The notes under the pieces: generated by a model
The model's input: the letters and a program-made list of their open reading frames with translations, nothing else
What the model was told of the DNA's origin: nothing
Databases searched by the model: none
Part shown: piece after piece, positions 1-5,540 of the stretch
Layout: each line of letters opens with the position of its first letter
Position numbering within the stretch: the first letter of the stretch is position 1
Origin: an uncultured bacterium
GTDB taxonomy: Bacteria; Armatimonadota; UBA5829; DSUL01
Length of the DNA: 5,540 nucleotides
Reading direction: 5' to 3'
Assembly (NCBI GenBank): GCA_937967775.1
Contig: CALCJH010000074.1
Span: 1 to 5,540, forward strand
Made by a program: the position numbers and the translations under genes

Positions 1-2306
1 GAGTTAAGAGCAAAGTTGACGGTGGTAGTGGCTCCCGCGGTTACGGAAACGTTGTTCACCGTCTGAGAGACGTAACCCGAGCTTGATGCGGTGACGCTGT
101 AAGTCCCAGGCGCAACGTCCGTTATTGTGTAGCTCCCTCCGGCACCGGTGGTGGCCGTGTAGCCTCCCGTGTTCGTTGCTACAGTCGCGCCGACAATCGG
201 ATTCCCGTTGGCACCGGTCACCGTTCCGGAGATGCTGCCGGTGGCGGGGTTGGAGTGCACCAGCACCAGGTCGCCTGCGGTCCGCATCTGAATGAAGGCA
301 CGGTTCGTCTGCCAGCCTGGAGCACCGGGAATGCTTCCCGCAATGATCCCTGTCACCGAGACCGTGTCCCCTGTGCTAGCCGGTACCGGGGTGGTCGGAT
401 ACCGGACCATGACCCCGGTCGTAGGAACGGCCGTGCCAAAGATGTTCTCCACTCCGCTCCCGTCATCTACGAAGATGAACTGACCGGACTTGTAGACGAT
501 CTTTCCCGAAATAGTTGCCAGCAGACCGATATTGTTGACCCCCACGCCGTTTCGAACTCCCGGAACGAGCGGACCGGCGGGAGCCCCGCCGACGGCTCTG
601 GTGGCCATCACCAGCGGTCTCGGGGCGGCGCCGCTGGCAAGCTTCGTCACCACCTCCGTGATGATCTGTCGTTCGCTAGGGAAGCCATTGATCATCCGTG
701 TCGAAATCGTTCCCGTGACATTTACCCTGTCTCCGACGACCAGCCCCGTTCCCGGATGTGCCACGCGTATACCGGCGGCGCGCCCGGCATCCTGAACGTA
801 GATGGCTCCGTCACCGGAAAAGACCGCACTCACGATCACGTCGGAGAGATCGACCGTCGAGCCGTCAGCCAGCCTGCGCACAGACGCACAGGTCATCTTT
901 ACAGGTGTCGCCTGAGCGTGCACCGCGCCGGAATAGTTGGGCTTCTGGTCGCGGGTGAACGCGCTGTAGTAGTAGGTAACGCCGTTGGTCAGCCCCGTAT
1001 GAGTGAACGACGTGCCTGTGCCGCTATAGGCCAGTATGCCGTCGTTCGGGTCGGTGGGGTAGCCCCCCGTCTTGAATCGGATGATCGTGGCCGCGAAGTC
1101 CGTGTCGAGCGGGTTTGTCCACGTGAGGAAAACTTTGCCGTCGCCGGGCGAGGCGCTGAAGTTGGTCACCGGGCCGGGCGGCGCCGAATCATCGTCAACG
1201 GAAGCCACAAACTTCACAACGTCCTGCGCCCATACGTCGCCGTCCCCGTACACTGCGCAGATCAGGCCCGTGGTGGAAACTGCCACGTCTGGCCATCCCT
1301 GCCAGCGCGTGGGCGGGCTTATTGTCTCCGCGGCAGACCAGCTTGTCCCGTTCCACATCCGGTATTTTATGGTTGTCGCCGGCGACGCCATATAGACGAT
1401 ATGCCCCCTCCCGGCAAGATCGTTGTCGGTCCTGGGGTCCATTCCGCCGTCCAGGACCTGAATCGCCGACCAGGTGTTGCCGCCGTCAGCGCTGTGCGCC
1501 CATCGGATTGTGGAGTCTGCATCGAAGGCCACGATAATACTGCTCGGCGTGGCCGCGCATATCGTGGGACGACTGCTGTACACCGTTGAGGTTCCCACAG
1601 TCTTGAGCGGCTGCCACACTCCCGAGCTTTTCTTACGGTAGACAAAAGTGAAAGCATCCTGTGCCCAGAAGACGTGGACGTTGTTTGCAGAGTCCACCGA
1701 CATATCAGGACGGTGGTAATAGGCCTTGGTGTTGAGACTCCCCAGCACGACCTCGCCGGACCAGGAACTTCCGTTCCACATCCTGTAGACCACCACACCG
1801 TAGTCACTGGTGGAGGAAGACGCGCTCTTGAAGTAGACCAGATGGATGTTGCCCAGGCTGTCGGAGCGCGCCGTCGGGTAGTCCTCGTTGAACTCCGCGG
1901 ACGCGAACATCGCATTGGTGCTCCAGGAGCTTCCCGTCTTCACAGCCTGATAAAGATCGGTGGTGCCGCCTAGCCCCGCGCCTGTGTACCACACATTCGC
2001 CCTTCCTGCCGGGTCTTCCATCACGTTGCAGGAAGCTGCGAATTCCGGGCCGACCGCTATCGGCTCCATCGGCCCCCACGCGCCGTTCGCCGCTCTGAAC
2101 CGATAGTAGATGTCCCAGTTGGACTTGTTGACCCATACAACGTGCATCGCGCCGTCCGAGCCTCGCGAGATCCTGGCACGGGTAGATTCAGGGCCGAACG
2201 GAGAGAGAGATATCGGGGTTGTCCACGCTGCGACAACAGCGGAGGAGACTGAAAAAAACAAAACAATCGCCGCAGGGAGCGGTGAAACACACCTGAGAGC
2301 AACCAT
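1..2306 (-). CDS. Secreted multidomain protein: seven-repeat beta-propeller, Fn3, two OB-like modules, CarboxypepD_reg-like domain (3' end outside window)
   Basis: This is one continuous frame of 768 codons from the ATG at 2306-2304, with no stop before the left edge, so the C terminus is missing. Residues 1-27 look like a signal peptide: Arg5, then a hydrophobic stretch ending VVAA before Trp28. Residues 28-370 hold seven repeats pairing a strand such as MHVVWV, IHLVYF or VHVFWA (starting near 54, 103, 154, 210, 257, 302 and 349) with a G-x-W turn (77, 128, 182, 231, 279, 323). Residues 375-468 resemble fibronectin type III (start PPGPVTNFSAS, core VFLTWTNP, then GLTNGVTYYYSAF). Residues 472-556 and 588-680 are two OB-fold-like modules. 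Residues 686-768 match a carboxypeptidase regulatory-like domain (SISGTVTGANGNPIVGATV, APGTYSVTASSSGY). No enzyme domain or catalytic motif is visible. An extracellular binding or surface role is inferred; the ligand is unknown. It starts 148 bp after the Moco operon and is probably a separate transcription unit. Confidence 0.88.
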   Translation of the reverse strand, partial: MVALRCVSPLPAAIVLFFSVSSAVVAAWTTPISLSPFGPESTRARISRGSDGAMHVVWVNKSNWDIYYRFRAANGAWGPMEPIAVGPEFAASCNVMEDPAGRANVWYTGAGLGGTTDLYQAVKTGSSWSTNAMFASAEFNEDYPTARSDSLGNIHLVYFKSASSSTSDYGVVVYRMWNGSSWSGEVVLGSLNTKAYYHRPDMSVDSANNVHVFWAQDAFTFVYRKKSSGVWQPLKTVGTSTVYSSRPTICAATPSSIIVAFDADSTIRWAHSADGGNTWSAIQVLDGGMDPRTDNDLAGRGHIVYMASPATTIKYRMWNGTSWSAAETISPPTRWQGWPDVAVSTTGLICAVYGDGDVWAQDVVKFVASVDDDSAPPGPVTNFSASPGDGKVFLTWTNPLDTDFAATIIRFKTGGYPTDPNDGILAYSGTGTSFTHTGLTNGVTYYYSAFTRDQKPNYSGAVHAQATPVKMTCASVRRLADGSTVDLSDVIVSAVFSGDGAIYVQDAGRAAGIRVAHPGTGLVVGDRVNVTGTISTRMINGFPSERQIITEVVTKLASGAAPRPLVMATRAVGGAPAGPLVPGVRNGVGVNNIGLLATISGKIVYKSGQFIFVDDGSGVENIFGTAVPTTGVMVRYPTTPVPASTGDTVSVTGIIAGSIPGAPGWQTNRAFIQMRTAGDLVLVHSNPATGSISGTVTGANGNPIVGATVATNTGGYTATTGAGGSYTITDVAPGTYSVTASSSGYVSQTVNNVSVTAGATTTVNFALN

Positions 2307-2314
2307 AACTTTTT

Positions 2315-2319
2315 CCCTC
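2315..2319 (-). promoter_or_regulatory. Ribosome binding site of the secreted-protein gene
   Basis: The minus strand reads GAGGG, followed by 8 bases and the ATG at 2306. The strong Shine-Dalgarno match at normal spacing, followed at once by a signal peptide, fixes this start. Confidence 0.7.
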
Positions 2320-2339
2320 GAATGGACCGCAGTTAGGAT

Positions 2340-2372
2340 TCGGCTGTTGCTTTCGCCGCCGCAGTCAGCCGA
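2340..2372 (-). repeat. 7-bp inverted repeat in the leader of the secreted-protein gene
   Basis: TCGGCTG (2372-2366 on the minus strand) and CAGCCGA (2346-2340) are perfect inverted copies separated by 19 bases. The loop could add a short TGC/GCA stem (2361-2363 with 2348-2350). No T-run follows on either strand, so it is not a classic rho-independent terminator. It could be a leader hairpin, a protein-binding site, a rho-dependent end of the upstream operon, or chance. Confidence 0.35.
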
Positions 2373-2387
2373 TGCTCCTCACTAACT

Positions 2388-2416
2388 ATTGTCTGATTCC
2401 GACCTGCCCCGGTCAA
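2388..2416 (-). promoter_or_regulatory. Candidate sigma70-type promoter for the secreted-protein gene
   Basis: On the minus strand, TTGACC (2416-2411; 5 of 6 matches to TTGACA) is followed by exactly 17 bases and GACAAT (2393-2388; 4 of 6 matches to TATAAT). Transcription would begin near 2380, giving a leader of about 75 nt before the ATG at 2306. It lies wholly in the gap after the mobBA stop codon, where a new transcription unit would be expected to start. The weak -10 hexamer and the unknown promoter rules of the host limit confidence. Confidence 0.4.
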
Positions 2417-2454
2417 GTGGTCCTCGTCGCGAAAATGCGAAGTCGTCCCAAATG

Positions 2455-3504
2455 TCACTGTAGAGGAAGGGAGCGCAAGGCGGAAATCACCTCTTCGGGG
2501 GTGTTGAATCCGGACAGGGCGATCGCCAGATCCTCTGGCATCGTCACCGTCGCTATTTTAGGATGTCCCGCCAGCGCAACGGGACGATCCGTCTGACTCA
2601 GCAGACTTGCCGCACGATGGCTATACCAGGCGAACAGAGGCTCCGCCTGTCCTTCCGGGTGGCGGCCGGGCATCACGGCCCATAGTCCCGGGGCCCGCTG
2701 CGCAAGCAGCCACCGGACAGCCTCCGGCGTGATCAGAGGCATGTCGCATCCCACGAAGAACCAGTCTGCTGATGGATCCCATTGCATGGCGGCGAGCATC
2801 CCGGCCACCGGGCCGGCCCTTCCCGGCGCATCCGGGATCTGCGGCAGCTCTCGCAACGGCGAAGGAACCTCACCCGCACCGAGCAGACAGACCGGTTCAA
2901 TCACAGAAGACAGGATGCCCGCCTGCCGCTCCAGCCACGTCTTGCCCTGGAACTCCAGCAGGTGTTTCGGGCGACCCATCCGGGACGATTGTCCTCCCAG
3001 AAGAATGCCGGCGCGAAGCGGCGTCTGCATCACGATCCCGTGCAGCCATTCCCACAGAATGCCGAAGGCCCTGTCGGTTCGTTCCGGGCCGGGCTCCAGT
3101 TCGGCATGGAAGGAGGCACCTTCGGGCGGAGGCTCGTCGTTGGACGGGGAACGAAGCCAGATTTTGAACGGCAGAGGCGTCTGCCTGTGGCCTTCGACCA
3201 GCACGATGTCGTGATCGCGCAGCAGCAGCTCCAGGGCAAGGACGAGAGCAGGCTCGCCCCGCCCGGGAATGCGGAGGAACGACTGGGCAGAATCGTGGGC
3301 GAAGACCGTTGCTCCTGCCCGAAAAAAAAGGTCGCTGTCCTTTCCGGGACGGTCTATGTCGAGCCTGTGCGCATCATGCTTGACCACCGCCACCCTCAGA
3401 CCCTTCTCCACGAACCGAGGGATCAGCTCGGTGATCAGGCTGGTCTTGCCCGAGGAGCTGTAGCCGCAGATGCCGGCTACAGGCAGATGCGCCGCAGCGC
3501 TCAT
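2455..3504 (-). CDS. mobBA: MobB-MobA fusion: molybdopterin-guanine dinucleotide biosynthesis protein
   Basis: The 349-residue protein joins the MobB GTP-binding accessory protein to the MobA guanylyltransferase, which transfers GMP to the molybdenum-molybdopterin cofactor to make the MGD form in the cytoplasm. The MobB part (about 1-155) shows a Walker A loop GYSSSGKT (14-21), VKHDAH (41-46), DRPGKDSDLFFRAGA (51-65) and VLVEGH (101-106). The MobA part (about 159-349) shows the nucleotide-binding signature ILLGGQSSRMGRPK (167-180), GPVAGM (231-236), CDMP (253-256) and FNTPEE (333-338). The usual Asp before the signature Lys is Pro (GRPK), as in MocA-type cytidylyltransferases, but the LLGG, GPxAG and CDMP motifs favour MobA. 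Met159 sits at the domain boundary, yet the frame is continuous, so this is a true fusion. Its ATG overlaps the preceding TGA (ATGA at 3504-3501) and no good ribosome binding site precedes it, which suggests translational coupling. Confidence 0.93.
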   Translation of the reverse strand: MSAAAHLPVAGICGYSSSGKTSLITELIPRFVEKGLRVAVVKHDAHRLDIDRPGKDSDLFFRAGATVFAHDSAQSFLRIPGRGEPALVLALELLLRDHDIVLVEGHRQTPLPFKIWLRSPSNDEPPPEGASFHAELEPGPERTDRAFGILWEWLHGIVMQTPLRAGILLGGQSSRMGRPKHLLEFQGKTWLERQAGILSSVIEPVCLLGAGEVPSPLRELPQIPDAPGRAGPVAGMLAAMQWDPSADWFFVGCDMPLITPEAVRWLLAQRAPGLWAVMPGRHPEGQAEPLFAWYSHRAASLLSQTDRPVALAGHPKIATVTMPEDLAIALSGFNTPEEVISALRSLPLQ

Positions 3505-4490
3505 TGATCGGCTTGCCCGGTCGCCTGAACCGGGGAAGTGGAAGCCTCCACCGCGCAGTCCGAACGGTCTCCGCGCAGCTTTGCCAGCCCGTGCGGCAGC
3601 GCCGGCAGGATCGCCTCCAGATTCTCCAGCGCTCCTGTCTTCGACCCGGGCAGCGAGAGGATCAAAGTCTGTCCCCGGATTCCGGAGACCCCCCGGCTGA
3701 GCACGGCGTGCGGCGTTTTTCCGAGCGATGCCGCTCGCATCGCTTCGTCCAGCCCGGGGGTCAGGCGTTCGACGACATCGCGCACGGCCTCCGGGGTACT
3801 GTCGCGGGGGGAGAACCCTGTCCCGCCGACGGCAACGATCAGATCGATCCCGTGCCCGTCGGAGTAATGCTTCAATCGCGCGCTGATGGTGTCTCGATCG
3901 TCGGGCAGAATCTCTGTGCAGTAAATGTGGGCCGAAAGGCCGGACTCGAGCGCCTCCGCGACAGCCGGGCCGGCCGTATCGACGCGCTCACCGGCGGCTC
4001 CCCTGTCGCTGATGGTCAGCACCACCGCCTGAAAACGCTCTCGAGAGACGCATTCAACCACTTCGACCGGGTCTCCCACTGCGATCTCCCCTCCCTCCAG
4101 GACCCGGGCGAACAGGCCGACCCGGGGCATGATGCAGTCTCCGACAGTGTAGTAGATCTCGCAGCGATTGTGGCACGCCTTGCCCCGCTGGGTTATGCTC
4201 AGGACGGCGTTCTGGCCGATCCTCAGACGGCTGCCCGGACCAAGCCTCGCGAGGTCCAGGTGGTCCACGATCAGATTCTCGCCGAACGCTCCCGGCTGAA
4301 GGTCGGGCAGCCCGCGCGCACGCATCTCCTCGATATCCGCGCAGGCGAGCAGACTGACCTGCCGATGCCAGGCTCCGGCGTGAGCGTCGCCCTCCAGACC
4401 GTGGTTTTCTGCCAGAACGCCTCGTGCGACAGGGCGTTTCGGCTCACCCTTCCGTTCGCTTCGGCAGATTGCCAGAAGGACTCCCTTCAT
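3501..4490 (-). CDS. MOSC domain-MogA/MoaB fusion: molybdopterin adenylyltransferase
   Basis: The 329-residue protein has two domains. Residues 1-147 are a MOSC domain: GLEGDAHAG (31-39), HRQVSLL (42-48), GAFGENL (67-73), then a cysteine-bearing segment with Cys106, Cys110 and Cys119, and a closing GGEIAVGDPV. Residues 152-310 are a MogA/MoaB domain: VVLTISDRG (156-164), the substrate-binding GGTGFSPRDSTPEA (222-235), PGLDEAMR (245-252) and LSLPGSKTGALENLEAILP (278-296). MogA-type enzymes adenylylate molybdopterin before molybdate insertion by MoeA. MOSC domains occur in Moco sulfurases and related sulfur- or cofactor-handling proteins; the exact role here is inferred. The start at 4490 is chosen over an in-frame ATG at 4601 because MOSC homology begins at MKGVLLAICRSERKG, an AGGA site precedes it, and it forms an ATGA overlap with moaC. 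It makes the same overlap with mobBA at its other end. Confidence 0.92.
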   Translation of the reverse strand: MKGVLLAICRSERKGEPKRPVARGVLAENHGLEGDAHAGAWHRQVSLLACADIEEMRARGLPDLQPGAFGENLIVDHLDLARLGPGSRLRIGQNAVLSITQRGKACHNRCEIYYTVGDCIMPRVGLFARVLEGGEIAVGDPVEVVECVSRERFQAVVLTISDRGAAGERVDTAGPAVAEALESGLSAHIYCTEILPDDRDTISARLKHYSDGHGIDLIVAVGGTGFSPRDSTPEAVRDVVERLTPGLDEAMRAASLGKTPHAVLSRGVSGIRGQTLILSLPGSKTGALENLEAILPALPHGLAKLRGDRSDCAVEASTSPVQATGQADQ

Positions 4491-4990
4491 TCCGCTTCCT
4501 GCTGCCCCGTTTGCGGCGATGCCCACCGGCCCGAGCGGCCGCCGCTCTTTTCCAGCAGGCGGATCGACTCGATGACGATTCCCCTGCCGGCAGACTTGCA
4601 CATGTCGTACACAGTGAGCGCGGCGATGGTAACCGCCGTCAGGGCTTCCATCTCGACGCCCGTGCGCGCTGTGCAGTGGGCCTCGGCCGTAATGGCGACG
4701 CCCTCGTCTTCCAGACGGCAGTCGATCTCCACCACGTCAAGGTTGAGGCTGTGGCACAACGGAATGAGTTCCGCCGTCCTCTTGGCCGCCATTATGCCCG
4801 CAACCCGGGCTGTCTCCAGCACGTTCCCCTTGGAGATTCCCCCTGTCTCGGCCAGCTTCCGGGCGATGTCGGGTCCCAGACGGACTCTGGCTTCCGCCCG
4901 GGCCGAACGCAGGGTCGGCCGCTTGCTTCCCACGTCCACCATTCGCGCTCCACCGCTGTCGTCAAGATGCGCAAAGACGGGTTTGCTCAT
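4487..4990 (-). CDS. moaC: MoaC: cyclic pyranopterin monophosphate synthase
   Basis: The 167-residue protein is of normal family length. MoaC converts the 3',8-cyclo-GTP product of MoaA into cyclic pyranopterin monophosphate, the first stable Moco intermediate. Visible family features are the N-terminal segment ARMVDVGSK (15-23), KGNVLETARVAGIMAAKRT (54-72), LIPLCHSLNLD (75-85), CTARTGVEMEALTAV (106-120) and YDMCKS (128-133), which carries the catalytic Asp129 and Lys132. The usual Pro after LCH is Ser here, a mild change. The start at 4990 is chosen because MSKPVFAHLDDSG aligns with normal MoaC N termini; the frame stays open upstream to 5437, but that stretch lies inside the transporter gene. 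It overlaps the transporter stop and the MOSC-MogA start by ATGA at both ends. No strong ribosome binding site precedes it, in keeping with coupling. MoaA, its pathway partner, is not in the window. Confidence 0.96.
   Translation of the reverse strand: MSKPVFAHLDDSGGARMVDVGSKRPTLRSARAEARVRLGPDIARKLAETGGISKGNVLETARVAGIMAAKRTAELIPLCHSLNLDVVEIDCRLEDEGVAITAEAHCTARTGVEMEALTAVTIAALTVYDMCKSAGRGIVIESIRLLEKSGGRSGRWASPQTGQQEAE
4497..4500 (-). promoter_or_regulatory. Ribosome binding site deciding the MOSC-MogA start
   Basis: AGGA on the minus strand lies 6 bases before the ATG at 4490, inside the 3' end of moaC. It supports 4490 rather than 4601 as the start. Confidence 0.55.
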
Positions 4991-5540
4991 TGTCCGCTCT
5001 TCGCTTTCTGAGGTTCCAGAGAAACTGCCAGGTGGCTCCTGAGGACAGGTGCGAAAGCCCCCACAATCAGGCCCGTCAGAAAGCCGTAGGGGAGAAAGCA
5101 CGCAATCAGACCAACCCCCAGGGCCACCAGCCAGTCGAACTGCCAGGCGGGCAGCTCGCTCAGTCGCCGCATCAGAGTCGCGCCCTCGATTAGCAGAATC
5201 ACTCCCAGAATCGGCAGGGGAAAGAGTCCGGTGATGTTTTGATAGCCCGCGCAGGCTGCGGCCGCCAGTGCCAGGTAGAAAATTCCGTAGGTCGCCGTCG
5301 AGCCGCCTGTCCGCGCGCCCAGGGCGTAATGCCCCGCCATCCCGCCCGAGCCATGGCAGACCGGCACGCCTCCCAGAAACCCTGCAAACAGGTTGAGAAC
5401 CGAATAGCTCGCTCCGATCTTTCGCACCGTAATGCACGATTCAGGAAACCAGTCCTGCGCCAGCCGCTCCGTCGCCAGCACCGAGTTGCCCAGCGACAGA
5501 GGCACCTGGGGCACCGCCAGCAGAATGAAGCCTATCCAGA
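4987..5540 (-). CDS. MOT1-type molybdate/sulfate transporter, C-terminal part (5' end outside window)
   Basis: The frame is open at the right edge; 183 codons (5538-4990) and the TGA are visible. The product is a hydrophobic inner-membrane protein. The segment PQVPLSLGNSV (5511-5479) followed by CHGSGGMAGHYALGARTGG (5358-5302) matches the hallmark motifs of the MOT1 molybdate transporter family (MFS_MOT1), whose bacterial members are often annotated as putative sulfate/molybdate transporters. Several membrane-spanning stretches follow, including GIFYLALAAAACAGY, LPILGVILLIEGATL and LVALGVGLIACFLPYGFL, then a short polar tail (EPQKAKSGQ). The GTG at 5514 is an internal Val codon, not a start: the upstream residues WIGFILLA continue the same membrane segment. 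Its stop overlaps the moaC ATG, so uptake and cofactor synthesis are probably co-expressed. Molybdate is preferred over sulfate as substrate because of this context; that is inference. Confidence 0.85.
   Translation of the reverse strand, partial: WIGFILLAVPQVPLSLGNSVLATERLAQDWFPESCITVRKIGASYSVLNLFAGFLGGVPVCHGSGGMAGHYALGARTGGSTATYGIFYLALAAAACAGYQNITGLFPLPILGVILLIEGATLMRRLSELPAWQFDWLVALGVGLIACFLPYGFLTGLIVGAFAPVLRSHLAVSLEPQKAKSGQ

Larger units (their letters stand above)
2307..2454. other. Intergenic gap between the Moco operon and the secreted-protein gene
   Basis: This 148-bp stretch is the only gene-free DNA in the window. It contains the candidate promoter, the inverted repeat and the ribosome binding site listed separately. 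I see no small gene, tRNA or strong terminator in it. Confidence 0.7.
2455..5540 (-). other. Molybdenum-cofactor operon (downstream part)
   Basis: Four genes in the order transporter, moaC, MOSC-mogA and mobBA run leftward with no gaps. All three junctions are ATGA overlaps (4990-4987, 4490-4487 and 3504-3501). The operon promoter and any Moco riboswitch or ModE site would lie to the right of the window. The genes supply substrate uptake, an early step (MoaC), an intermediate step (MogA) and the terminal nucleotide addition (MobA). Confidence 0.85.

Noticed and set aside
255..1589. Long plus-strand open frame of 444 codons
   Set aside because: It lies antisense to the continuous secreted-protein frame, is rich in Arg, Gly, Pro and His without recognisable domains, and is a by-product of high GC.
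1367..2302. Three shorter minus-strand open frames (1367-1915, 1804-2136, 2057-2302)
   Set aside because: They are in other frames than the 768-codon protein, which has a signal peptide, a ribosome binding site and recognisable domains; the short frames are Arg- and Ser-rich shadows.
2225..2306. Lipoprotein signal using Cys6 of the secreted protein
   Set aside because: Cys6 lies before the hydrophobic core, so it cannot be a lipobox cysteine; a standard signal peptidase I site near VVAA fits better.
2401..2414. GACC/GGTC inverted pair overlapping the -35 hexamer, as an operator
   Set aside because: A 4-bp inverted pair in GC-rich DNA is expected by chance and has no second copy nearby.
2421..2440. 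Possible terminator hairpin after mobBA (TCGC and GCGA arms)
   Set aside because: The stem is only 4 bp around a 6-base loop, with mismatches beyond it and no following T-run.
4491..4601. Upstream ATG at 4601 for MOSC-MogA
   Set aside because: The extra 37 residues are MoaC C-terminal coding sequence read in another frame and do not belong to the MOSC domain; 4490 has an AGGA site and the ATGA overlap.
3504..5042. Plus-strand open frame of 512 codons
   Set aside because: It spans two clearly recognised minus-strand genes (moaC and MOSC-mogA) and the start of the transporter overlap; its translation shows no family motif.
4991..5437. N-terminal extension of MoaC to 5437
   Set aside because: Standard MoaC homology starts at 4990, and the extension overlaps the well-supported transporter frame.

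Overview
The window is GC-rich bacterial DNA. All convincing genes lie on the minus strand, so it reads naturally from right to left. Four tightly packed genes (5540 to 2455) form the downstream part of a molybdenum-cofactor (Moco) operon. After a 148-bp gap comes a large secreted multidomain protein gene (2306 to 3) that is still open at the left edge. No RNA genes, insertion sequences, CRISPR arrays or attachment sites were seen.

Moco operon. The order is: the C-terminal part of a MOT1-type molybdate/sulfate transporter (right edge to 4987), moaC (4990-4487), a MOSC-MogA/MoaB fusion (4490-3501) and a MobB-MobA fusion (3504-2455). All three junctions are the same 4-base ATGA overlap, in which the next ATG shares bases with the previous TGA. 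This implies one transcript with translational coupling. Together the genes cover oxyanion uptake, cyclic pyranopterin monophosphate formation (MoaC), molybdopterin adenylylation (MogA domain), a MOSC domain that may handle sulfur or the finished cofactor, and guanylylation to the MGD form (MobA with its MobB partner). MoaA, MoaD, MoaE and MoeA are not in the window and must be upstream or elsewhere. A MobA domain suggests the host uses bis-MGD enzymes of the DMSO-reductase family.

Gap (2307-2454). It contains a candidate sigma70-type promoter pointing left, a 7-bp inverted repeat in the presumed leader, and a good ribosome binding site for the secreted protein. No convincing rho-independent terminator follows the operon.

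Secreted protein (left 2.3 kb). This is one uninterrupted frame of 768 codons. It encodes a signal peptide, seven beta-propeller-like repeats, a fibronectin type III domain, two consecutive OB-fold-like modules and a carboxypeptidase-regulatory-like domain, and it continues beyond the window.

Organism. High GC, fused Moco genes and a long mosaic secreted protein fit an environmental Gram-negative-type lineage. The style of the OB-like modules reminds me of Armatimonadota, but this is an impression and not a placement. The window looks mostly like ordinary chromosome. I do not see a clearly new defence or mobile system; the points of interest are the gene fusions, the cysteine cluster in the MOSC domain and the architecture of the secreted protein.
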